Assembly: GCA_963580455.1 (NCBI GenBank)
Contig: OY756964.1
Coordinates: 22,418,001 to 22,482,000 of the forward strand
Direction: 5' to 3'
Length of the DNA: 64,000 nucleotides
Origin: Euonymus europaeus
Taxonomy: Eukaryota; Streptophyta; Magnoliopsida; Celastrales; Celastraceae
Shown piece by piece: positions 35,592 to 48,840 of this stretch; position 1 is the first letter of the stretch, and every line of letters starts with the position of its first letter. The position numbers were made by a program, and so were the translations under genes. The notes beneath the pieces were generated by a model. It was not told where the DNA came from. It did not search any database and saw only the letters and a list, made by a program, of their open reading frames with translations.

Positions 35592-38500
35592 TCAGTTGTG
35601 CAAATAATCACAAGAAGATCCTTTCTTGCAATGCCCATTCTCATGGAATTTGCATACTCTCTGTTGTCCTTTAAAGGAATGCCTGGAAGCACCTCCGCTG
35701 CCAAACGATGACTGCCTATTCCATGGTTTATTTCCACCGTAACCAAAATCCCCTCCCTGAGATCCCCCGTCTCTTTGGTTGGAGAACCTATCGGCATTGT
35801 GAATATGTTCATTTCCCCACATGCCTTGATTTCCAGTTGGGGATTGCAAGCTGGGATTTGGATTAGCAGGTGCTTGTCCTTGAGGAGGTGCAACCCAACC
35901 CTGATTTGCATTTACTTGGACAGGCCCTTGACCAGTAGGAATCCATCCCATAACCGCATTTGCAGATGCTTGCATCTGAACAGGAGCTGCCCAACCTTGA
36001 TTTGCGTTTACAGGTGCCTGCCCTTGCACAGGCGCAACCCAACCTTGATTTGCATTTCCAGATGCTGGTGCTTGACCAGAAGCAACCCAACCAGGATTTC
36101 CATTTGCAGGCACTGTTCCTCCAAAGCCAATGTTGGTATTTCCTGGCATAGTGCCCCAACCGATACTCTGACTTTCTGAACCTTGTCTTGGTGCAGTATT
36201 TTGGCTACTGGTACCCCAAGGTATGCTGGATGCACTGGCAGGTAGAGTATTAGATTGACCAGGATTTGGCAGTCTTCGGGGGTCAGATGATGGCGTAACT
36301 GACAAGGCTGGTGAAGGGGAAGCCATAGTGGGATTTCCCCCGCTGAAGGATGAAGCAGAGTTATGAACAGAAGTAGTTCCACTCCAGTTACCATAAGCAG
36401 TAGATTGAGCAGGAATAGGAATTGCATTATTTGGCTCTACCTGCTGTGGCGGAACACTTCCCCAGGCTTGAGATCCACCCCCAGGTATCGGCTGTGAATA
36501 TGCCATGTCTGGCTTTGAAACTAAACTAGAACCCCAACCATGAGTTCCAATGAAAGGAGCCTGACTTCCAGAAGGTTGTCCCAAGTTTTGGTGAGTAAAA
36601 TAGGCATTTTTCGTACCTGCAGCTGAATTCAAGGAAGCACCGAGTGAATCAAGAGCTGAAAGCAGATGGGGATCAAGCTGTACAGTCTGTGATTCACCTA
36701 GCACAGTTGATTGAGAATTCCCTAAAGGAGCATTTCCGGAGCTTGAAAACATTTCCAACTTGGGCACCGCACCTCCTTGGTAAGAAGCATTTGCACCAGT
36801 GCTACTCATTTTTGTTGATAGAGATGGACTAGAAGAATTTGTAAACTGAGCTGCCTCAGAAAAAACTACTGCAGGATGCCGTTGCTCCATGACACCTCCA
36901 AGGTGGGTGCTGGTTCCTGAGAGAGAACCAGCAGGCTGCTCAGGAGTTGGTGACCAATTATTTTCATTACCTTGCCCCTTCGCCTTACCTGTGATAGTTT
37001 TGGCTGGAGTAGGTGACGGGAGATTTGCACCAGATCCCCACTGATCCATAGAATGGCTGGGAATGTCAACTGAAGGTGAAGAAGTCCTGCCCGTTGAATA
37101 AGTACTTTCAGGTCCAGCTCCCCAACTTTCTCCTGCTGATTGGGCTGAATTACCTACTAAAGTTTGGGGAGTAGCACGGTTTTGACCATAGTTCAACCTC
37201 TCACCAACTTGGCCATCAATTCCTTGCTGCAAGGGTGTTCCGTGAGGTCTCCCAGCATATGAGGATGAAAGAAGTGGACCTGGTGAAATTTTGCCAACCA
37301 ATTGAGGGTCTGGAAATTTTCCTGCCAATGCGTCAGTCAAGAGCATAGAGTCATCTTGATTCTCATCTGTTCTCCATATCCTCAAGTCAGAAGGAAAATA
37401 TCCATTGTTATTCCACTTCCTCAGCTGCACAATCGAAAATGGTCCTTGAACTTTTCCAGATGGATCTTTGTAATGCCATATTTTCTCTGTTTCATTGATT
37501 TTCACAGCAGATTGTGATACTGTAGTGGGGGTATGGGTAAATGGATAATCTGACGCTGTCGGAACTGTTGCCGAATGAATATTCTTAGCACCAGCTTCTG
37601 AATCTGCTGCAGCTTTCAACTTATCCCAACTGTTTAATGACAATGTTTCTTTTTCTCTTCCTTGGCTCCATAAATTTTCATTCATTGTCTCAACAGCTCC
37701 AACAGCAACATCCCCTTTGTTGAGAAAACCTTTATTAGACATATTTCTGCTTAATTCAGGATTCATGCTTGAATAATTCTTCGCCCCACTCCAGGAATCA
37801 TTTGAAGCATAACCTCCTTTGCGAGGAGAAACAGGTTCTCTCCCTCTCCTGCTGTAGCTGCTTCCTCTGGGTCTCGTATAGTTTTCTGCATAAGCAAGAA
37901 GCTATGTCACAATTACAAGAAAAGTACAAAACAGAAATTTTAAGTTTTACAATTCCAAGATAACAAAAGGGACCTTTTCTCCGATCATCTGCTTCGCCTT
38001 CATCTTCTTCAGACTCATAACTTGGATCCATATGCGGGTCAACATGTATTTCTGGAACTTCCTCTAGTCTTCGCTGATGCTCCTCAGGCATCTTTAAACG
38101 CTGCAATTTCTCAACACATTCTCTAAGCGTGACAAAAAAAATTAAGGAATACATGAAATTATTTATAAAATCTGGTTGACTTATAAGAAACCACATAATA
38201 AGCATGCAAACCACGAATAAATTGCAGGAGAAAAATTAACAACAATAACATGTAATGTAGTATTCATTCTTCATTGGCAAAGAATGACCTACAAACACTG
38301 ATACTCGATACTGATCAAAATAAGTATGATATTAAGTGACCATTCATCTGACTTATCTCAAGTCTCACAAGTTTGGAGAAAAAAAAACAATAGATAAGAT
38401 AACTACAAAAACAAAAGGTAATTCCCCAAACACAACTAGAAACCATTATAGGATTTTTCACCTCAAAAATAAAGATCAAGTAAAATGTCAATCAGCCTCA

Positions 38501-41500
38501 TACATTCCTTTCAGATATGCTCTTTGAGAAAGAAAAAAAAAATCACAAATTTTTTTACTCCTTTTGGATTTTTCAAAATAACTTTGCCATTACTATGTAC
38601 AAGTAGTTCTTGGTACTTTTCATGTATTTAATACTTGCAATTACTCAAAACTAGCATTGGAAGAAGGAAACAAGAATGTCTACCACCAATCCAGCCTCAG
38701 TACTTGCCAGAAACAAAAAAAACCACGTTCTTTTTTAAGTAAAAGGTAGACTGGATCTTTATGTACACAAGTTAGAGAAGAATCAACTGAACTACATATA
38801 TATATAATCCCCTCCGACCAAACCATGAAAAACAATCAACTTAGATGATGGGAATCAATGCCCATTTTGACAGAAACAAGGTTTGATTCATGTAAAATAT
38901 ACTTTTTGAAGTAACATGTAAAACAGTTAGATATTCAGGTAATTTATCTATACAATTTCAATTCAATGCATACAAAAACATGCAAATGGCAAGTCATACC
39001 TCAAGCCATACAAAAATATGAAACCAAAACTTTTAAAAGAAAAACACACAACGTAAAGGCTATCAATCACAATGGAGAAACATTTTAGTACATGTTGAGA
39101 ATGTACCACTGCAAATAAAGAGTCAACCATAAGCAATCAAGCGGACAAAAAATAATAAACCATCAATAGACTCTAAAAGCAAAGGATATTCTTTTCTGTG
39201 TCCCATATCACTAGCTCGATCACGAAGATGACTGAGGCGTAGTGTCTCTGTTTCCAACCACTGCATTAGCAAACAGGGCATTAATCGCCAAACAATAAAA
39301 TCACATAACCAAATATTACATAAATATAAAATAGAGTCTATTCAATCAAAATAATACCACATAAGACGGGTGTAACTACCAACATACTCAGCAAGCTTGG
39401 GTAAATCAGTTAGACTCAGCAAAATTAATTTGATAAAACAGGTCCAAATGCTTAAAGATGCTATCTTTAAAGAGAAGCTGGCAAAAATATATTGGCCCAC
39501 AAAAAAAATTGCTTTGGGTGATAGAAGTTTTAAAGGGCCAAGGTATCTAATACTGGAGATGCATTGTGGTCACTATAACCAGCAAATAGATGCAAAAAGA
39601 AAAATAATAGGACAAGTGATGAAAATCATTCAATCCTACTCAATCATGAGTAAAGTAACGTCATCTGGTAAACCCTTGAAAAAAACTATATCATAGAATG
39701 TAATTGGCATCTTGGCATACAGTGTAAGGAGATAGATCCAGAGGTTTCCAAAGAAGAACAAAAAGGCTTGATAATTAAACTAGGTGTGTGAGCTAAATAA
39801 GAAGGAAAACATTAATAGAGAGCTTTTTCTATCTCCAAGCCAGTTCGCCTTGGGAGTAAGGTGTCTAAGCCATTGTAACACTTCAATCATTCATATTTCA
39901 ACGGTTGCTTTGACTTATTGCTATATGAATGCACTCCGGCATTGCATAGTATGCACACAAATCCCAGACCCCATAATCTTGTTATCATACTCATTCCTTA
40001 CCATTCAGTTGATTCTCACCCACCTGTTATTAAAATTTCTGTTGGGTTTATGACCTCCAGAACTTGCAAATTGCAATGAATTGGGAAAATAAAATTTTAA
40101 AATCATTTAACATTTTGATCTTTCTATCTAGGATATGTTTCCTCACCTTAATGCCTACACTTGAACTTATATTAGCAGTACTTTGTAAGCATCATTATTT
40201 TACATTCATTTTCTCCTTTCGAGTATGTCCTATGAATAAAGATTATGCAATTCATCCCTGAAGTAGTGGGAATAAACATTAACCATAATCTTCAAAAATC
40301 AAACGCAGAGACAACAATAGAAAGTCAAGAAACATACATCTTTAACTCTGGCAACCTGTAATTCCCTGGCCTTTTCCTGGATGTCTCCCTACAAGCAACC
40401 ATTTAATGTTCTTATGGAAAAGAGAAAAGCCAAATACCCAAACGCAACAAATAAAAGTATAATGATGCCATTACCACAGTCAGTCGGTTGATAAGTCCAC
40501 ATTTTATGCTTTGACGCAACCGCTTGCATTCGTCCTACACCATAAAAAGAAAGCATATAGGTTTAGCAAAGAATAAAATCTGGAAAGTAAGCATGATCCA
40601 GAACTAACAAATTCTAAAAATTCAGCAGGTTTCAACCATGTAGTGATTGGAGGTTACTGATTTCCATTAAAAAAAATGGAAAAAGTTACTACTGGAGCCA
40701 TTAAATGTGGTCACCTCAGACCCAAAAAGGAATTCAAATTTACTCCCTATTTACTTTTAATTTTAAAAAAGGAAAAAAGTGAAGTGATTTGCAGATACAG
40801 TAGGCATGTACACATATAAGTAATTAAGTATCAAGCATCACACCACTTGAGAACAGGGCATCCAAATCAGAAGCCTTCTCATCATTAATCTTTTATCCTT
40901 CTTTCAAATACAACAAAAAGAATTCCAAACTCTTTCCTTATTCAATGCAAACCACATGTAGTAATAGAAAAGGAAAGCATAACAAAAATTAGATGTAGGT
41001 TTCAAATCACCTCAGTGAACTCCTGATTTGAGATTATATCAATTGATATGACCTCAGTCTTGTTTAAATTTAATATTTCAAGCCGGAAATCTGTCATCCT
41101 TTTCCCAACTTTATAAAGCTCGGCAACTTTGTTCGTACCTATATACAAAAGATAATTAAACTTACAATCTCATAGAATATATTTCCTTTCCAAGGCCCAA
41201 ATATTGTATGAGAAATGTAGTTATCTAAATATTTACCGACAACTTGCACGAGCCTATACAAATCTTGCTTGTGAGCACTACCAGATATTCTTATTCTCAC
41301 AAAAGAACCAACAACTTTATCCTGGAATGTCTCAGTATCTTCGATTAGATCCTCCACCAAAGCACGCCGCAAGTATACTAAACTGATGTTATGCATATCA
41401 ATAGCTGCATAATCATCCAGATTGGATTGAAGTCCTCTCTCATCACCCTTTCTGCGAGATTTTCGCCTCTTATCTTTTCCCACCTTCGTAAGGGCATCGG

Positions 41501-44500
41501 AGTTCCCCTCAGCATCTAGTTGACTGGCTTCATTATCAACAACAGTCCCTTGAAAATCAGCAGCTTGAGAATCTTCTTTCATGAAAAAGTGAGATTCAAG
41601 CAGCTTGAGCATTTCAAAATGCCCAACACGTGGCTTCCCAAAGAGGTTTTGAAGCCTTAAATCACAAACTATTTGACTTTTACGGCGAGGATCGCGAAGT
41701 TTGTTTCTGTTTATGTATTCAAGCAAGAGATTCTGTACATCAAACTGAGGTAAAACAGATCTGTCACCATTTCTCATGTGCATAACAAACTCCAAGAGTT
41801 CTTTTGATGCCCACTCAGCACTATCATCAGTAAACGAAACTTCAACTCCAGTTCCAGTTGTTATGCTAGATGAAACAACTTCCTTGGCACGAGATCTCAA
41901 GCGTTTTCTCGTTTGTCTCTTTCTAGGAATAGCTGTTCCTGCATTTCCAGAAGAACCTTCAGCTCCTGAGCCTCCATCATTGTGAGCGTCATAAACTTCA
42001 TCAGGAGATCCTTGTCTACCAGCACGAAGATCAGAGCCTCTCCACGGATTTTTAGCCTGTGCAAGTTCCTCGGCAGTGATAGAAAATCTTTCTTTCAGAC
42101 CAATCCAGTAATCCTTGAAAAGATACTCCCAACTAGTTCTGTCATCAAAATCGACTTGACTCTGCAAATTTGCAATGGAACATGTAAGAAGGCAAACATG
42201 ATGAAATAACCATAATATGCTAGTGACAACAGGATGGCAGAGGTAAAGATAAACTGCAAAACAAGTAACATATAGGGAAGAGCTCAATACAGGTGAAAAT
42301 TTTAATTTATGTAGACTAAGTTCAAAATTCAGATTACAATCACAATTGGGTATCAACTTGCAGCTCTTGTCCTGATCAAACCTATCAACTATCAAGTGTT
42401 AATACAAATACAAAAGCAATATTGAACTTGACTGAGCACTATAAAAGGATATGAATTTAACTTCGATTAACCCAAATCCTGGAATTGGACGATCCTACAA
42501 CTGGGCTAATTTTTTTAATTTTCATTATAGCAAAATAAATAATTTATCCTTACTTATTTGCTTATACATGAAAGAATTACACTCACTTAAAGAGTCAATA
42601 ATACTAAGGGAAAAAACATATTTCAACAATCAGACCCGAACCACAATCAAGAGATTAATTTCATGTAAGAATGTCAAACCATAATCGAGCCAAGCATCCC
42701 ACATTGTGGGACTCGGCCTAAAGCTTGGGTCACAAACTAATGTCCTTTAATCATTATTGAATATATGTGTTTGTTTGACAAGAAACATTTAAGCTAATCT
42801 TCCAAATTTCATTTTTGAAAGAAAAATACACTAATCGAATTGTACTATATATTCACAAAAAATTCCACAAAAAAAATAAAAAAATAGAAATGCATATTGT
42901 AGATAGATCACTAAAATCTCCTAATTCTTCTAAGAGACGATAGTCATAAGTGATAATTGCCCCCACCAAAAGAACTGAAAAGTCCAACTACCCAAGGTTA
43001 TGGTAAAGTTAAAGTAGCGACAATAAAAATGCTACTGTCCAAGAAAACTGGGAACATGAAGAGTAATCATTAACAAAGGCAGGATTTCAATCACTCTAAA
43101 GAAAAAATGTTCTTCGCCATGAAAGCAGAGTTGTCTGAACAGATGCAACTTGGAAGGAAGCTGATTATTTTAGTTGAGAAAAGTTTCCATATAAATAAAA
43201 CATGTAAAACTCAAGGAGGAAACAAAAGCAAAATCCACTTTTGTGCCAACTTGAACTAACTAATCCTTTCATTTTTGGTGCACAATTCACTGGTAAGAAT
43301 GCATCACTTAGGCAAACACAGAAGAAAAGAAGATTAATGGCAAAAGAATAAGAGGTCACGGAAGCCAAACTTACTGTATAACTAATAATAGTACATGCAA
43401 TGCAGTCAAGACTTTGACTAACAAAACAAATAACATAAGCAATAACAAACCCTATCAGTTATTACTTATTACTCATATTTTACAACATCCATGCCATAAT
43501 CAATTATTAACGGCAATAAAAGAGGACCTGTATTTTTTAGAGTAGCCATCAGAAACTAACATCGAAACATGCACGAGATAATGCCCAATACCAAGCAAGT
43601 CATGATGTTCAAAGAGAAAAACGACAGCAGAAAGATGATGCAGTGTTTGTGTCAAATCCAACAGCAAGTTTCTCACTGTTAGCCAGTTAGCCACATAACA
43701 CCCACAAGAACCATGAAAGCTACTCGCAGAATACTGAAAAACAAAAGAACACTGCTAATTAGATGTCACATATGCATTAACGGATATCAACTTGCTATTA
43801 TTCAAATATTTCCTTACAGACCATTAATTTTACATCACCAATAATGGAATGAAGAAATGTAAAAAATATAGAAGACTCAATAACAAATGGAAAGAAAAAA
43901 AATGTCCACATACCATCTCCTTGTTTCCTTGTTCATTTCTTTCAATCAACATGACCGTCTTCATGCATGTCTCACAGAAGCCTTTGTTGCCCCTAACACA
44001 AAAGATGACAGCATCCTTAATACACCCCTTGCACAAGGAAAATGCACATGTATAACACATATAATGGGCATTTTTCTCACAATTGCTACAGAGATGCCAG
44101 CCTGCATTAACGAAAAAACACTTTATTAATACATATACAAAACAGAGAACGAAAACTTCACGATGTAGAAGACAAAATGTGACAGTCATCAAACAAAGAA
44201 AAGGAATCAAATTTTCCAAAAAAAAAAAAAAAGAGCACACAGATTTGCATATCAAATATGCTGTCATATATACGACACTGTTAACAGCAGCTTACGAAGT
44301 GAAAACATAAATTGTAACTAAAACAACTAAAGATTCAGAAGCCAATCAAAAATTACCGAACACATCTGCATATGCAACAAAAAAACAACAGAACTGCCAC
44401 CAGATTCAAAGTAGCTGTAAAATAATCAAGCTTTCTATTCTTGTTCTCTCAAAAAAGAAAAAGGAAGAAGAATTACGAGACCTTTTTTTATCAGGCAAGA

Positions 44501-47500
44501 TTTTTATTCAAGTCAAGAAAGGTACAATGGATACATAATACAGTCCACTATAAACCAACAAAAGCTCCCCAAACACAAACAGATGCACCAAATCAAAACT
44601 ACATTGCAATCACACACATTGATCCACGGTCAGAAATTGGGAAAGCAGCTCGTAAAGAACACATCCCTTTGAGCTTTTTAAAGGTAAACAACTCTCTTGC
44701 ACAAGACTCTCTCATTGAGCGGGTTCAGGGACAGGCGAGAGGATGTATGCATAATGCATGTATGCAGACATTACCACTCACATAACATGTGGAAAGACTG
44801 TTTTCAAGAATTGAATCAGTGACCAATAGGTTGCACCCATGCCACTTTACCACCGGGCCACATGCTCGCCTGTAAAAGATAACAACTCTTGTGCACCAGT
44901 GGCAGCCTACTCCTTATCCCTTACATGCCATGCAAGGTTCCTCCATGCAGATTTAGTGTTGCATGCAAGAATTCCTTTCTTCTTTTGTTTTGGAAATCCT
45001 ATGTAGTAATATAACCCAATTTTAGACAAATTTTCTAATCCAATGCTGTTTAATAAGGCACTTACGTTTTTTTATTAGAAGTTGTGAAATGCCATTTATC
45101 ATAAGAACTTAAGATCATAAAGACAATAATTCGACCATTTAAATATGACTCTAACACTACCCTCATATCTGGTAGTATAGTCCATAACTCCATCAGATAC
45201 GCACAAATCAAAGCCTTCAACTAGCTAACAATCACAAGCTGAACATGCATTCGGCAATATGTCTACTTATTTAAATCCCAGCAGTTTAGTGAGACAGTTA
45301 GACTGACAACTGCCTTTGAGACCTTTGGTGGCTTTTGATAAATCTTGGCTATATAGAAATGACTATATCCATGGTGGTCAGTTGCAAACTCCTGCCCAAT
45401 TGGTTTCCACAATTCTGAAGGTTCATCATGGTCATTGTAGTGCTTTGGAGAGTTCATTCTTTACCCCGATGGTGCATGTTTTGTCTTGGTCTCCTCCTCC
45501 TCAAAATAGAATCAAAGTTAATTTTGATATGGCTATGAGTAATGGTGTTGGTGCTGCGGCAACTATTGCTCGAGATGCGACTGGTATGGTGCTATTTGCT
45601 TCAGTTTCTTGCCGCTCTCATATGGATGTTCTTGTCGGTGAAGCTCTAGCTTTGCAGTCGGGTGTGAATCAATGTTTGGAGGGTGGTTTTGAGGATGTTC
45701 ATTTTGAGGGTGATGTGTTGATGGTGGTTAAAGCGGTGCAGCAGTTGGGTTTAGTATCTGATTGGGCTATTGAGAATCTGGTTGAAGATATTCAGCGCAA
45801 AATGGATGGGCTTCACAGTTGGTCGATTTTGAAAGTTAACAGGCATGAGAATGCTTGAGCAGATAGTTCGCCAAATGAGCTGCTACCTTTAGACTCTCGG
45901 GTAGCATTCCTAGTGTTTTTTATGCGAACTTTCAGACTTGGTTAGACAGTGGTTGTGATCCTCTGGACCATAGCATCCGGATGACTTCTGCATGTTTGTA
46001 GTAATTGGTACTCGATCACTTCAACTTGAAATCTGATGGTTCTATAGACCCTACTCATTAGAGAAAAGCCACATTTTATATGGCGTGAGATAGACACTTG
46101 GAAAATAATAATATGCTGCGCAAAGCAAAATATGGAACTTCTCATCTCTTCACAAAAGTTGCTCTTGAGAGGTGGGGGTATGGGGTATGGGGTATGGTGT
46201 GGAATTTGATGGTGTGAACTGGGTTCCTTGCAATAGCTTGATCTCAGAGGTTGAAGCTTGGAAATATGTTGCCTCTGATAAATCGAAGGAAAAACACTTG
46301 CTTCTGATTCTGCAGACTACTTACTGGCTAATTTGGAAAGAGCGGAACTCTAGAATTTTCCTTGATAAAGAGTGTTCGATGTTCTTTTTTCTTCTTTTTT
46401 TTGCCTGGTTGGCTCTCTGTCCTTAAGCTCTGGTTGAACGATATTTGTTCTAATATTGTTTACATCAGCAAGTGATTACAAAGCATTTGTTGTTGGACAT
46501 TCCCACAATACTATCTCCCCAAGCATGAAGAAAACTTACAAAAAACGTTGAACACTTTAAGGAAGAATGCCTCGTTGGCATAGATCGAAAACTAAATTCC
46601 TTTGGTTGTATGATCATGTAATGTTTAGGTTTAAAATATCAAAAAGGAACTAAAAAAATCGAACGTATAGTTTACTGGCCATCAAAAGCCATATATCTGA
46701 AACAGCAAGTGGGCATACGTTGTTCTATCACATGAAATAAAATCTTGCAGCAACAACAATGAAATAGTGAAAGCTGAGGAAATGAGAGTATAAACTGCAA
46801 TTTACCACAATTCCATCGACCCTTAGCTCGAAAAAATGCCTCATCTCTATTGACGCATGAAGGGTGATAGGCTTTAGGGCAACCCCTGCAATTTTAAAAA
46901 GTAAGGAAAAGAACACTAAGAAATTAGTGCATCACTTATAAATACATCGCAACAGAATAATTGAGGACAGCATAGACGTGACCAAATCACCTGCGATCAC
47001 AAAGCACGAGATCACCTCCATCAAAGCAAATGAAGCAGACATCTTCCTCCATTTTCTTCCTTGTAGGAATACGAAAAGAACCCTTAGCTTTCTTCCCCAT
47101 TTTCTTCTTATCACCAAGGCTTCTGCTGCTTTCCTCCACTTCAGCCAAGTCTGTATCATCACTTTTCTCTATTTCTGATGTCATTTCTGTCATCTCAATT
47201 TTCTGTATCCCCTCCGTTTGCTCTGCATTATCAGTCATCTCTGATTCTCCGGGTATTCCCTCTTCCTCTTCCATGTCAGCCATCTCTGACTCTCCAGGCA
47301 TTCCCTCTTCCTCTTCCATGTCAGCCATCTCAGAGTCCTCTGCCATATCAGCCATTGCTTCAGCCTCCTCCGCTTCATCCATAGTTTCAGCCCCTTGCGT
47401 CCCTGCAATCTCAAATTCTTTGGACATCTCAGTCATAGGTTTGGTTACCTGTTCCCCCTCATCCATTTCAGGAATCTTCGCCTCTTCATTCTCACATTCC

Positions 47501-48516
47501 TCAGCACCTATAGGTTCAGTAACCTGTTCTGCCTCATTCATTTCAGGAATAGTTACCTCTTCATTCACAGATTCCTCAGCTCCAATAGCTGTTGCTATAG
47601 TCTTTTCTGCAACCTCCATCATTTCACCCATCTGTTCATTCCCAGATACTGCCATCCCAGCAGTACTAGCTTCATTCTTCTCATCCATCATTTCAGTCAT
47701 CTGTATCTCAGCAATTTTAGTTTCCTCTGCCACTTCAGCCCCCACTATCCTCTCCCCACTCTCCAGTACCTGCAGCGTAGTATCTATTCCCTCCACCGTG
47801 TTAGCCTGCTTCTCCTCTGCCTCCTCATTTTTAACAACCAGAAAAGCAACGTCTGACTCACACTCTATCACAACCTTCTCCTCGTGACTCGCATCTCCGG
47901 CACTCGTATCCCCATGGTTTTCTTCTTTACCAGCATCTGGCAAGGAAGACCGCAGCAATGGCAGTGAAAGGACGCTATTTAAATCCCCCTTGCTCTCCTC
48001 TTCAGCAACCAAATCCCTACCTTCATCTCCACCAGCCGAGGGTATATTCAGTGGCTCCTGTGTGTCTACACAGTTTTTATCTTGGTCTTGCTTCAAATCC
48101 TCATCTCCGATTTTCCCAGGCACAAACGTCGCTGATGTTGAAGGTGCCGGCGGAGGTGACACTGGCTGTGAGTCGCCTTCACCTTCATCGATTATGCGCT
48201 CCTCATTACCCATAAGGGGTTCACCGTCTCCTGTTACTATATCCTGATCTCCGCCTCTATCCATACCTGCTTCCTTCACCAACGCTGGCGAAGATGGCGG
48301 AGGCGGTGATGACTGCTTTAGTTGTTGATGTTCCTGGATTTCGTCTCCAATTGGAGACCTTTTCGAATCCATCACCGACTGTACCTCACAATGGGGCTCC
48401 GTTATAGGGAGCCCCGCTTGTTCCGTGTCCACGTCTATTGTTGTTCCAGAGTCATCTGGAGGTTCAACGGAAAGCTCGGCCACAGAGAGAGATTTATCTT
48501 CTTCTTCGCCCTCCAT
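35592..48516 (-). CDS. NERD: PHD-SWIB-Plus3-GYF-CCCH protein, NERD / C3H19 type
   Basis: Ten exons in phase give 1825 residues: 48516-46991, 46885-46806, 44101-43914, 42161-41237, 41138-41011, 40534-40475, 40388-40338, 39260-39190, 38128-37974 and 37885-35592. Exon 1 encodes an acidic Glu/Met-rich region. Then come a PHD finger (about 488-595, [14 protein letters not shown]...), a SWIB/MDM2 domain (about 710-795), a Plus-3 domain (about 840-970, [12 protein letters not shown]...QEFTE), a GYF domain (about 1195-1250, [14 protein letters not shown]), a Gly/Trp-rich region and a C-terminal CCCH finger CX7CX5CX3H. This order matches Arabidopsis NERD (C3H19), a nuclear protein that binds unmodified histone H3 and AGO2 in RNA-directed DNA methylation. 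Arabidopsis C3H44 is the close alternative. The exon 8/9 junction is a U12 AT-AC intron. The exon 9 donor GTCCCT is weak. Confidence 0.94.
38129..39189 (-). other. U12-type AT-AC intron of the NERD-type gene
   Basis: After exon 8 (codons AGA AAA GA) the intron opens ATATCCTTTG, which fits the U12 donor consensus ATATCCTT exactly. It ends TTCCTTAATTTTTTTTGTCAC before GCTTAGAG. TTCCTTAAT is a near-perfect U12 branch site and AC is the terminal dinucleotide. Only this junction gives the family sequence [14 protein letters not shown]; no GT-AG pair here keeps the frame and the conserved residues. It is 1061 nt long. Confidence 0.9.
44675..44870 (-). repeat. Au-like SINE in a NERD-type gene intron
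   Basis: Read on the minus strand: box A region TGGCCCGGTGGTAAAG, then GGGTGCAACCTATTGGTCAC, a box B-like TGATTCAATTC, then GCATACATCCTCTCGCC and TTGTGCAAGAGAGTTG. It ends before a short A/T run. This order matches what I remember of the plant Au SINE family. It is in intron 2, same strand as the host gene. Confidence 0.65.
45300..45945 (+). pseudogene. LINE-type RNase H remnant in a NERD-type gene intron
   Basis: An open frame on the strand opposite the host gene encodes an RNase H-like domain of the kind found at the C-terminus of plant LINE/RVT_3 proteins. Seen are [47 protein letters not shown] and RHENA, then an in-frame TGA where AD should follow. The upstream block [11 protein letters not shown] also fits the family. 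It lies inside intron 2. A second small fragment at about 46.25-46.37 kb ([17 protein letters not shown]) resembles the segment that normally precedes RNase H, so the insertion is rearranged. Confidence 0.8.
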
Positions 48517-48840
48517 TGAAGGGCTTAGAGAATTGAATTGTTAGCTAGGGTTTTGAGTTTCTGTAAAATTCGTATGTCTGTGATTTGACGGAAGGACTGT
48601 GAATTGTATTGCCAAGACTGGGACGAGTGGGTATCGAGGGGGGAGGGAAGGGAAACTCGGTTACATTAAATGACGTAAATATCCAAATTAAATGATTTTC
48701 ATAACGACTTTACCCCTGGATATATGGGCTCTGCTGGCGGGCTGGGCTTTAGAAGTGAGCGTGAATTAAAGGCCGATAAAATTATGAATTGATGAGTACT
48801 ACTGTCACCCGCATTTTCCCTAATTTATCCTATTCTATTA

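Noticed and set aside
42690..42740. Small hairpin CATCCCACATTGTGGGA
   Set aside because: Short palindrome in an intergenic-like intron stretch with no associated function visible.
44810..44880. Possible tRNA gene on the minus strand
   Set aside because: It has box A and B-like blocks but no acceptor stem pairing; it is the head of a SINE.
47030..47887. 285-codon plus-strand open frame
   Set aside because: It is the exact antisense of the acidic NERD exon 1, and its Ser/Ile-rich composition is what the complement of Glu/Met codons gives.
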